Source of the DNA: Micavibrio sp.
GTDB lineage: Bacteria > Pseudomonadota > Alphaproteobacteria > Micavibrionales > UBA9664
Assembly (NCBI GenBank): GCA_002699085.1
Contig: PAAR01000018.1
Location: forward strand, 1-36,844
Length of the DNA: 36,844 nt
Direction: 5' to 3'
Shown piece by piece: positions 1 through 6,789 of this stretch. A program made the position numbers and the translations under genes. Positions within the stretch are counted from its first letter, which is position 1. Each line of letters begins with the position of its first letter. A model generated the notes under the pieces. It saw only the letters and a program-made list of their open reading frames with translations. It was not told the origin of the DNA and made no database searches.

Positions 1-133
1 CCTGCCCCGAAAAAGAGCCTGATTTTTTTGAATTTTGGTTAGAAATTTGAAAGCCGCTATTCTTAAGGGTTTCATATAAATCATACATATGAGCGATTAG
101 AGCTTTGGGAAAGTCACCCTCAAGGCGCACCAC
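1..133 (-). CDS. Possible C-terminal-open fragment of an unknown gene
   Basis: On the minus strand an open frame runs from about position 133 off the left edge of the window. It reads MVRLEGDFPKALIAHMYDLY and continues with a protein-like mix of residues (ETLKNSGFQISN). The only early start candidates are two adjacent GTG codons at 131-133 and 128-130; neither has a convincing Shine-Dalgarno sequence. The frame begins just after the stop of the 148-957 gene, so it could be the next gene of a minus-strand operon. I do not recognise the family. The fragment is short and its start is weak, so this is a tentative call. Confidence 0.25.
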   Translation of the reverse strand, partial: MVRLEGDFPKALIAHMYDLYETLKNSGFQISNQNSKKSGSFSGQ

Positions 134-147
134 AAAAAAACCAAGAT

Positions 148-957
148 TTATGCTGCGTATTCGTCAAATTGTCTAGGAACAGATGTTCTTGATGATGGAC
201 GCACTGAGGTCTTATTAAGAGCACTATCTACATCCACAGCACCCACGGCCTCTCCTTGTATAGTTGGCAAAGCCTGCTCAACAGATCCACTCATCGCTGA
301 TTCCATGTGCGAAACAACGCCTAAATGTGCTGCAAAATCACAAATACCTAAAGACGCATGCTTGGCTAGTTCTGCACAGGCTAACCGCGTAACCATTGCC
401 AGTGTCACAAATTGGTCAAGCGCAATCCGTTGCTGTATCACGTCTAATCCATCATAATGCCGTTTAAGATTAAGAAGCTTCTCACCACTCACAATTATTC
501 TAGCTACACTCCCCGCCATTAAGGTTTTTGCAGCCTGCTCAGGTGCCTGAGACACAGCCCAAAAGGCAGAGCCCAATAAAGCTATAGCCGTGGGCAATGT
601 TTCTTTTACCGTATCTTGTGCCACACTTAAATGACGGGACGCAATATCCGATCGGCTTTCAGCACACTCAGGAAGATGAGATCTCCACTCTTGTACAAAT
701 TGATCCAAATCTTTTTGGTTCAAAACAAGGTCAGAGCCATCAGTGTCTTGCCCCACCAAGACCCATTGTTTTCTGAACAACTTATTATCAATTCTAACAT
801 CAAAACCAAACTCTTTGATGCACTTAAGAACAAAACGGTCATTGGCATCAAGTCGCTGCGCAATGCTATTCATCTTTTTAAAGTTCTTCCATAATTTAAG
901 AAAAAATTTATCGTAAATATCGTCAGCGTTAGCTACAGGTTCATTCATTATTGGCAT
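148..957 (-). CDS. Hypothetical protein, 269 aa
   Basis: I do not recognise this family. The protein starts MPIMNEPVANADD. An N-terminal part rich in charged and aromatic residues (about 1-90, including KLWKNFKKMNSIAQRLD) is followed by a long, mostly helical, alanine-rich middle (about 105-220) and a polar serine- and valine-rich tail. There is no signal peptide and no clear membrane segment; stretches near residues 120-155 are only mildly hydrophobic. An in-frame ATG three codons downstream (MNEPVAN) is an alternative start. The gene lies on the minus strand downstream of the phospholipase-like gene and could share a transcript with it. Composition suggests a real cytoplasmic or accessory protein, but no function can be assigned. 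Confidence 0.6.
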   Translation of the reverse strand: MPIMNEPVANADDIYDKFFLKLWKNFKKMNSIAQRLDANDRFVLKCIKEFGFDVRIDNKLFRKQWVLVGQDTDGSDLVLNQKDLDQFVQEWRSHLPECAESRSDIASRHLSVAQDTVKETLPTAIALLGSAFWAVSQAPEQAAKTLMAGSVARIIVSGEKLLNLKRHYDGLDVIQQRIALDQFVTLAMVTRLACAELAKHASLGICDFAAHLGVVSHMESAMSGSVEQALPTIQGEAVGAVDVDSALNKTSVRPSSRTSVPRQFDEYAA

Positions 958-1030
958 TTAATTACTACATCCCTAAATTTAATTGAGATATAATTACATA
1001 ATAAAAGTTAATGAATTATTAATAGAGTAA

Positions 1031-1357
1031 TTAACTTTCAGTTTTTTTAACGAGTCGCTTTGATAACTGCCCTGTCCACAGCCCTTTACGGTAATTAAAA
1101 AATATCCAACCAAAAAGACGGGTCGCCAAATACACAAGACCTGCCATAGGATCTTTATTTTCTTTAAGCTTCTGATACATAATTTTATCCGCCTGCAAGC
1201 GATCCTTACCTGTACCGCCGCCACGTATACCATAGGCATTGTCATGGAATTTACACACCATATTACGGCCATGCTTAGAACTATCGAGAACCATACAGTA
1301 ATCCCGATGTAATTTGACCTGCTTCGAATGTTTCTGCTTGCCTTCACCTTTTTGCAT
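1031..1357 (-). CDS. Small phospholipase A2-like protein
   Basis: The protein has 108 residues counted from the ATG at 1357; a TTG at 1393 in the same frame would add 12 residues. The core motif is C35-K-F-H38-D39-N-A-Y42, followed after a glycine-rich loop by D52-R-L-Q-A-D57. This resembles the catalytic HDxxY...D arrangement of the phospholipase A2 superfamily, where histidine and aspartate activate water and the glycine-rich loop binds calcium. There is a second cysteine at 21, one hydrophobic stretch around residues 72-88 (GLVYLATRLFGWIFF) and a basic tail. No signal peptide is visible. The gene diverges from the membrane hydrolase pair with about 16 bp between ATGs. Seen: motif and context. 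Inferred: lipid-cleaving activity. An inactive relative or an unrelated HD protein remains possible. Confidence 0.45.
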   Translation of the reverse strand: MQKGEGKQKHSKQVKLHRDYCMVLDSSKHGRNMVCKFHDNAYGIRGGGTGKDRLQADKIMYQKLKENKDPMAGLVYLATRLFGWIFFNYRKGLWTGQLSKRLVKKTES

Positions 1358-1373
1358 GGCTAAGAAAGTACCT

Positions 1374-2492
1374 ATGTCTATTGATCGCCGCAAGGTTTTT
1401 TATATTTCTGGCTTTGACCCTCGAGGCGCAAGGCATTATCATAATCTTTTTGTAAATGAAGCTGAACGCTTTAACCAAAAGATCGACGGTGATTTAACTG
1501 TGTCGTCGCGCGTTAAAGAAAGCGATGAAGAAATAAGCTGGCAAACTATATATGAGAACGAACAAGGGACAACCGTCAGTGACCATACAATGCTTGGCTG
1601 GGACGATATTATTCGTCAAAATTGGCTCAAAGACCCATTTAAATTATTTACCAAATCAATCCATGCCTACATCGACAACATTACAATTGCTGACTGGCAA
1701 ACAGCACTTAAACTCTCCAGAGCGCCGATTATTACTCTAGGCTACCCTGTACTTGTCTTGTTCGTTTTAGGCTTATTAATTTTTAGTTTCAGCCAATATC
1801 TCTTTTTTTTCACTACTAATATCTGGCTTTGTCTCGCAGGTTTAGCCATCTTGTTTTTTTTAGCTTACAAACTGTTCAGTATTGTTAAAGCACCTTGGTT
1901 ATTAAGACTTTTTATCATTAACAATAAAATGGCACATGGCCCCGTAAAAGATATTGAGGACCGCATAGACTTATTTGCTGCCATTATCCAAGATACTGCA
2001 GACCGTGACAAATATGATGAAATATTACTGATCGGCCACAGTAATGGCGCAACATTTTTGGCCCCTATAATTTCGCGCCTTATAAAAAAAGGCGTGCCGC
2101 TCAATAAAATTCGTATTATCAGCCTTGGACATTGTATTCCTCTCGTGAGCCTCAGTAAAAAAGCACTTTATTATAAAGAACACCTTAAAACAGCTGCCTC
2201 TCGTGATTTCTTATGGCTTGATATTGGTGCTGTAGCGGACGGCACATGTTACGCTATGATCGGCCCCTATAAAGGCGCCATTGATGAAACCGACATAAAA
2301 ACCGAACTCGTTTTAAAATCCCCACGTTTTCATGCCAGCTATGATAAGAAAAAATATAAGACGATGAAGCTAAACAAATATGCCTTTCATTTTTTATATC
2401 TAACTTGCCCCGATACACTCGGTAATTATGATTACTTCACAATGACAACTGGTCATTTAGGATTAAGAAGCTACATAAAGACTTTGAAATAA
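1374..2492 (+). CDS. Membrane-anchored alpha/beta-hydrolase-like protein, paralogue 1
   Basis: The protein has 372 residues from the ATG at 1374. That start is preferred over upstream in-frame ATGs because an AG-rich AAGAAAG precedes it and because the paralogue downstream begins at the equivalent place (R-K-V/I-F-Y-I-S-G-F-D-P-R-G). In the middle lie two hydrophobic segments of membrane-span length (about 120-170), then a LLIGHSNGA motif. GHSNG matches the GxSxG nucleophile elbow of alpha/beta hydrolases, so serine is the probable nucleophile. A C-terminal FHFLYL motif, shared with the paralogue, may carry the catalytic histidine, and WLDI an acid. The substrate is unknown; a cytochrome P450 in the same operon suggests a lipid or another hydrophobic compound. 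Only 4 bp separate it from the paralogue. Confidence 0.65.
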   Translation: MSIDRRKVFYISGFDPRGARHYHNLFVNEAERFNQKIDGDLTVSSRVKESDEEISWQTIYENEQGTTVSDHTMLGWDDIIRQNWLKDPFKLFTKSIHAYIDNITIADWQTALKLSRAPIITLGYPVLVLFVLGLLIFSFSQYLFFFTTNIWLCLAGLAILFFLAYKLFSIVKAPWLLRLFIINNKMAHGPVKDIEDRIDLFAAIIQDTADRDKYDEILLIGHSNGATFLAPIISRLIKKGVPLNKIRIISLGHCIPLVSLSKKALYYKEHLKTAASRDFLWLDIGAVADGTCYAMIGPYKGAIDETDIKTELVLKSPRFHASYDKKKYKTMKLNKYAFHFLYLTCPDTLGNYDYFTMTTGHLGLRSYIKTLK

Positions 2493-2496
2493 GACG

Positions 2497-3537
2497 ATGA
2501 TAAAAAAGAGGAAAATATTTTATATTTCTGGATTTGATCCACGTGGCCCTGGTTTTTATCATGCGCTTTACGCTCAAAATGCGCCGCAATTTCATGTATC
2601 AAAGCGCTCTAAAAAATCAGCCCATGAAAGCCACTGGCTTGTAGAGAATGAGAACACAGAAACCGATTACATCTTTTTACGCTGGGACGATATAATCAGA
2701 CAATATTGGATCAAAGACCCGCTGACACTTTATAAAAAAACACTGACCATGTACCTCCAACAGTTCAGAGATTTTAATTGGAAAGATGCTAGACATCACA
2801 ATAAGATGACCCTTATGACGGTATTTCACTTACCGCTCATGTTACTGTTTTGGGCTGTATTGCTTTTACTCCACACGCCATTGCTCATCTTTGCAACTAT
2901 ATTTCTTTTTAGCCTATGGCACCTAAGACGGATACAATCTAATTGGTTATTACGTGTCTTCATTTTCAACAATGCCTTTATATATGAACAGCCAGAAAGC
3001 ATAGAAAAAAGGCTTGATACATTTGCAAAATGTATCAAAGAAGCAATTGATGATGAAAACTATAATGAGATATTATTGATCGGCCATAGCAATGGTTCAG
3101 TCATGATTCCACCAATCATTGATAGACTAGGCGAGAGCGCACAACGGGTTCATGTTATTACTTTAGGCCAAATATTCCCTCTCGTTACACTCAATAAAAA
3201 AGCAAATACTTATAAAGACGTTTTAAGAAGAATATCTCACATTCCTTTTAAATGGCTTGATATCAGCAATCTAGGAGACCGAGCCTGCTTCCCTTTAACC
3301 AGTCCGTTCAAAGATGTTGTGACATCTTATAAGACCAAACTCACACTTGCATCAGCGCAATTTCATAAGCTTTATACGCCCAAACGCTTTCATCAGCTCA
3401 AAATGAAAAAGTTTGATTTTCATTTTCTCTATCTTAAAAAAGGTGAAATAAAAGGTAGTTATGACTATGCTGAGTTAACAGCTGGTTCGAAATCTTTTGA
3501 CGGATACGTAAAAACCCTTAAAGTCGTCAAAGCATGA
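2497..3537 (+). CDS. Membrane-anchored alpha/beta-hydrolase-like protein, paralogue 2
   Basis: At 346 residues this is a tandem paralogue of the preceding protein, alignable along its whole length. It shares the N-terminal YISGFDPRG block, the LRWDDIIRQYWIKDP block, two adjacent transmembrane segments (about 105-145), LLIGHSNGS with the presumed nucleophilic serine, WLDISNLGD, FHFLYL and a GSYDY motif near the end. It is shorter mainly because the linker after the first block is reduced. It starts 4 bp after its paralogue and its stop overlaps the P450 start (ATGA), so the three genes are very probably one translationally coupled operon. Two divergent copies kept side by side suggest a heteromeric complex or different substrates; that is inference. 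No experimentally known family is recognised with certainty. Confidence 0.65.
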   Translation: MIKKRKIFYISGFDPRGPGFYHALYAQNAPQFHVSKRSKKSAHESHWLVENENTETDYIFLRWDDIIRQYWIKDPLTLYKKTLTMYLQQFRDFNWKDARHHNKMTLMTVFHLPLMLLFWAVLLLLHTPLLIFATIFLFSLWHLRRIQSNWLLRVFIFNNAFIYEQPESIEKRLDTFAKCIKEAIDDENYNEILLIGHSNGSVMIPPIIDRLGESAQRVHVITLGQIFPLVTLNKKANTYKDVLRRISHIPFKWLDISNLGDRACFPLTSPFKDVVTSYKTKLTLASAQFHKLYTPKRFHQLKMKKFDFHFLYLKKGEIKGSYDYAELTAGSKSFDGYVKTLKVVKA

Positions 3538-4907
3538 AACAGACAGAAAAATTTACACCACCATATCCCAAGCCGCATAAAAGCCCATTAAAGCAATTTA
3601 CCCGTTTTTTGCTTGGGTGGCAGTCATGGATACATACCATCTCTGAAACCAGCTATAAAATGAGCATGGGAGCGGTAAAATTTCCGCATATTGATTTTTT
3701 CGTTGTTAATGATCGGGCGCTTGTACAAAAAATCGGCATTAAAAATTATAAAAAATTTCCTAAACACCGCCTCCAACATGAAATCCTTTGCCCTCTTTTA
3801 GGTGAAAGTATTTTCACGACGAACGGGAAAACATGGGAACGCCAACGTCAAATGATGAACCCTGCTTTTGCCCATACGCATCTGCAACGTGCGTTTAATA
3901 ATATGGACGGGGCAATTAAAAATTTACTGGCACGCATTGATCGTGCAGATAGATCAACACCCGTGGCAATTGACCCGCTTATGACTCATGTCACCGCAGA
4001 TATCATTTTCCGTACAATTTTATCCCATACAATTGAAGAGGGCGATGCCTACAAAGTCTTTGAAAACTTTAATGTATTTCAAGATTATACCCAGCGCACG
4101 ATGGTCCTAAAGTCATTTCATCTGCCGAGTGGCTTTTTTAAAAAGCAAATTGACAGAGCCTGTGACAATATTCGCTCTGTTTTAAGACCCATCATCACGG
4201 AACGCTATGAAAATTACCATGCAGGAAAAAAAGACGATAAGAGCGATATTCTTTCAAGCCTATTGGAAGCAAAAGATGATGAAGGCACACATTTTCCTCT
4301 TGATGAGCTGATTAATCATGTGGCGATGTTATTCTTAGCAGGCCATGAAACCAGTGCTTCAGCACTCACATGGTCTTTCTATTTGCTATCAAAATGTCCG
4401 CATTTACAAAAAGAGATCCGAAAAGAAATCGCCGATAATGCAGTAGATGGGGAGATTGTCTTTGAAAGCATCAAAAACTTAAAAATAACACGCAATGTTT
4501 TTAATGAAGCTTTACGCCTTTACCCACCTGTAAGCTTTTTACCACGTGAAGCATCCCGTGACTGTGTCATCCGCAAAAAGGACGTCAAAAAAGGTTCAAT
4601 GTTCTCTATTTCACCATGGTTGATACAACGCCACCGCAAGCAATGGCAAGATCCCGATGTATTTGATCCATCTCGTTTTGATGATCCTGCCCAACAAGAA
4701 TCAGTCAAGCAAAGCTTTCTACCTTTCGGCATTGGACCACGCATATGCATCGGTAAAGGTTTTGCCATGCAAGAAGGTGTTATGGCGATCGCCAATGTCT
4801 TGCAACAATACGAATTACGCAACAAAGAAGGGCAAGTGCCAGAGCCTATGGCACGTATTACAACACGCCCAAAACATGAAATTGAACTCTGGTTTGATAA
4901 GCGTTAA
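3534..4907 (+). CDS. Cytochrome P450
   Basis: This is a 457-residue haem-thiolate monooxygenase with all diagnostic elements. They are WxxxR of helix C (W101-R105), the oxygen-activating I-helix A269-G-H-E-T273, ExxR of the K helix (EALRLYPP, about 325-332), a PxRF-like DPSRFDD and the haem loop FGIGPRICIG with cysteine 405. There is no N-terminal membrane anchor, so it should be soluble and use separate redox partners; none is encoded nearby. The layout resembles the CYP102/CYP4-like fatty-acid-hydroxylating group, but the substrate cannot be read from sequence. The start overlaps the hydrolase stop by four bases (ATGA). Its stop codon overlaps the stop of the convergent dioxygenase gene. 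Confidence 0.95.
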   Translation: MKQTEKFTPPYPKPHKSPLKQFTRFLLGWQSWIHTISETSYKMSMGAVKFPHIDFFVVNDRALVQKIGIKNYKKFPKHRLQHEILCPLLGESIFTTNGKTWERQRQMMNPAFAHTHLQRAFNNMDGAIKNLLARIDRADRSTPVAIDPLMTHVTADIIFRTILSHTIEEGDAYKVFENFNVFQDYTQRTMVLKSFHLPSGFFKKQIDRACDNIRSVLRPIITERYENYHAGKKDDKSDILSSLLEAKDDEGTHFPLDELINHVAMLFLAGHETSASALTWSFYLLSKCPHLQKEIRKEIADNAVDGEIVFESIKNLKITRNVFNEALRLYPPVSFLPREASRDCVIRKKDVKKGSMFSISPWLIQRHRKQWQDPDVFDPSRFDDPAQQESVKQSFLPFGIGPRICIGKGFAMQEGVMAIANVLQQYELRNKEGQVPEPMARITTRPKHEIELWFDKR

Positions 4908-5920
4908 GCAGCCTCTTTTTGCTCAGTCAAATCAACAGGCTGCCACATCGGTGTGCGGCCATGTTGAGCCGCCTCATACTCGCTACGCTTTTGTTTATTC
5001 TTCAAATAAGCAACACGCCATTGCTGGAACAATTTAAAATCCAGCGCAAAGAAGCCCCAAAATGGATTAGCACGATCTTGCATATATACAGACATACGTG
5101 TTGAGCCCTTATTTGCCTGCCCTCTCCTATGAAAGCCATATGTATTAGCAAAGACTAATGTGTTTTTCTTAACAGTGAATGGTTTTGGTTGAGGCAAGCC
5201 GAGTTCATCTAAATCTTTATCACGTGCACGGAACGAACCACGCTGTGTGTAACTATCTTCGCTAGTTGCCGCCGTCAAACTTTTTTTGTACTCCCATTTA
5301 ATACGTTTCCAATCAAGTCTGTGAGACCCTTCAACGTACTCCAAAGGTCCATTGGCCTCAGTCACATCATCTAAATATAGCCATGCTTTAACCGTTGGGT
5401 GGAATGTATCACTGTGTAAATTCTTTTGAGGATCTTCACCTTTTTTTAAAACACCATTTCTAATATGCTCGATGTACATAAGCGGCGAATGGTTGGCAGA
5501 CCCACCATAGCGAAACAGGCCTTTTAATCGCTTATCTTGTGCAAATGTGGCAGCAGCCGATGCATCTACATCCTCAAATATATGGCGCTGCGTAAGTGTA
5601 TCCCCCTGACGACATTGCAAAAAACCTCCCGTTACAGCACGCAATTGCTTATTCAATTTTTCAAACTGAACATCAGGCAAGAAATTTTCAATCACGACGA
5701 ATCCTTGGGCGTGATACGCATCACGATATTTTTTATCGAGACGCCAAAACAGTAAGCACCAGCGAAAACGGGTCATTAAATGCGCCATAACCAACCGAAA
5801 AACATGCAACCCCATGCGATTCATTGTTTTTGAGCCTATAATGGGATTATCTTTAAATGATTTAGCTTGAGTAAAAAACTCAAAAAACCAGATCAGATTT
5901 TGTTTTAAACGCATATTCAA
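4904..5920 (-). CDS. Phytanoyl-CoA dioxygenase (PhyH) family protein
   Basis: This is a 338-residue Fe(II)/2-oxoglutarate-dependent oxygenase. The iron-binding facial triad is visible as H169-x-D171 (in NLHSDTFHP) and distal H264 (YGFHRRGQ). R275 in STRMSVY is placed to hold 2-oxoglutarate. The segment DDVTEANGPLEYVEGSH between them is typical of the PhyH family, which hydroxylates lipids, antibiotics or small metabolites. An N-terminal extension of about 60 mostly basic and aromatic residues precedes the domain and may touch the membrane. The gene is convergent with the P450 and their stop codons overlap, leaving no room for separate terminators. Two different oxygenases beside hydrolase-like proteins support a modification or breakdown pathway for a hydrophobic substrate; that is inference. 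Confidence 0.88.
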   Translation of the reverse strand: MNMRLKQNLIWFFEFFTQAKSFKDNPIIGSKTMNRMGLHVFRLVMAHLMTRFRWCLLFWRLDKKYRDAYHAQGFVVIENFLPDVQFEKLNKQLRAVTGGFLQCRQGDTLTQRHIFEDVDASAAATFAQDKRLKGLFRYGGSANHSPLMYIEHIRNGVLKKGEDPQKNLHSDTFHPTVKAWLYLDDVTEANGPLEYVEGSHRLDWKRIKWEYKKSLTAATSEDSYTQRGSFRARDKDLDELGLPQPKPFTVKKNTLVFANTYGFHRRGQANKGSTRMSVYMQDRANPFWGFFALDFKLFQQWRVAYLKNKQKRSEYEAAQHGRTPMWQPVDLTEQKEAA

Positions 5921-5989
5921 CCTTTGCCCTTCAAGAAAGCTATGCTACTTTAAGCGCATTCAAATTTAAAGAAAAATCAAAGGAAAATT

Positions 5990-6214
5990 ATGACCCCTGA
6001 AGAAACAAGAAAAGTAGAAACATACCTTAAAAATAAATTCCGCAACGAATCTATCAACCTGAAAAAGCGCGCTAACAACGATGACTCTGTTGAGGTTTTA
6101 ATGGGCGCTGAATTTATCGGACTTCTTTACAAAACAGAAGATGAAGGCGAAACATCGTTTGATTTCAATATGTCAATTCTGGATATCGACCTCGAAGGTG
6201 GATCAATTGCATAA
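5990..6214 (+). CDS. DUF3126 family protein
   Basis: This is a 74-residue cytoplasmic protein of the DUF3126 family, which is largely limited to Alphaproteobacteria. Recognisable signatures are the start EETRKVETYLKNKF, the central GAEFIGLLYKTEDEGE and the end MSILDIDLE. The length fits the family. A strong AAAGGA Shine-Dalgarno sequence lies 6-7 bases before the ATG. No biochemical function is known for the family. It stands alone between the dioxygenase and a pair of exported-protein genes. Confidence 0.88.
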   Translation: MTPEETRKVETYLKNKFRNESINLKKRANNDDSVEVLMGAEFIGLLYKTEDEGETSFDFNMSILDIDLEGGSIA

Positions 6215-6219
6215 TAAAT

Positions 6220-6249
6220 TTGATTTGAGCCTATAAGTGCTGCTATACT
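6220..6249 (+). promoter_or_regulatory. Candidate sigma-70 promoter for the exported-protein pair
   Basis: TTGATT at 6220-6225 and TATACT at 6244-6249 are separated by 18 bases, close to the sigma-70 consensus. The predicted transcription start, near 6256, is very close to the coding start at 6265, so the leader would be almost absent. This is read by eye only. Confidence 0.4.
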
Positions 6250-6264
6250 AGTGGAGTGTGTGAG

Positions 6265-6789
6265 GTGAAGAAATTGTTATTTAAAACATTAACAGTTGCG
6301 TTATTTATAATGGGCTTTGCCCTCCCTTCTCATGCAGAAACAAATGACATCAAAGATTCGACTTCAAAAAAAGTTGAGTATGATTACACACAATCCGGCA
6401 CGACATATCAACTTGCACGCATCGCATTACGTGACAAAATCTTTGATTTAGAAGGTCAAATCAATCGTAAAATCATCGTTTTTACCGCCCGAGAAGACTT
6501 AAACGGTGACCGTGTTCCAGAAATTTTTGTAAAATTAGACGACAAAAAGTTTTTTTGTTCAGAAGATGAAGGCTGCGACACTTATATTCTAGCCGTTTCT
6601 GAAGATGGACCTGTGAAAATTGGTGAAATGAAAGCTGACGATATTTACATAGAACAAGATCGACACAATAACGCATCAATACTAACCGCTTCACGCAAAT
6701 CAAAAAAAACGACAACAACATATATCTTTGAAGATGGTATGTTTGTCGAGAAAAACGCAGAAGAAACAAAGAAAGAGACCACGCTATGA
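6265..6789 (+). CDS. Exported protein with FG-GAP-like segment, 174 aa
   Basis: A classical signal peptide is present (KKLLFKTLTVALFIMGFALPSHA, cleavage expected before ETND). The start is taken as the GTG at 6265 because GGAG at 6253-6256 sits 8 bases before it; a GTG at 6256 would add three residues. The mature protein is charged and contains DLNGDRVPEIFVKL, a calcium-loop-like motif as seen in FG-GAP/VCBS repeats. It also has FFCSEDEGCDTY, whose two cysteines could form a disulfide in the periplasm. Its stop overlaps the start of the next gene (ATGA), so the two are translationally coupled and probably work together. I do not recognise a named family. Confidence 0.6.
   Translation: MKKLLFKTLTVALFIMGFALPSHAETNDIKDSTSKKVEYDYTQSGTTYQLARIALRDKIFDLEGQINRKIIVFTAREDLNGDRVPEIFVKLDDKKFFCSEDEGCDTYILAVSEDGPVKIGEMKADDIYIEQDRHNNASILTASRKSKKTTTTYIFEDGMFVEKNAEETKKETTL

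Noticed and set aside
1314-1373. Longer start for the first hydrolase-like protein
   Set aside because: The extension has no ribosome-binding site and is absent in the paralogue, whose start aligns with the ATG at 1374.
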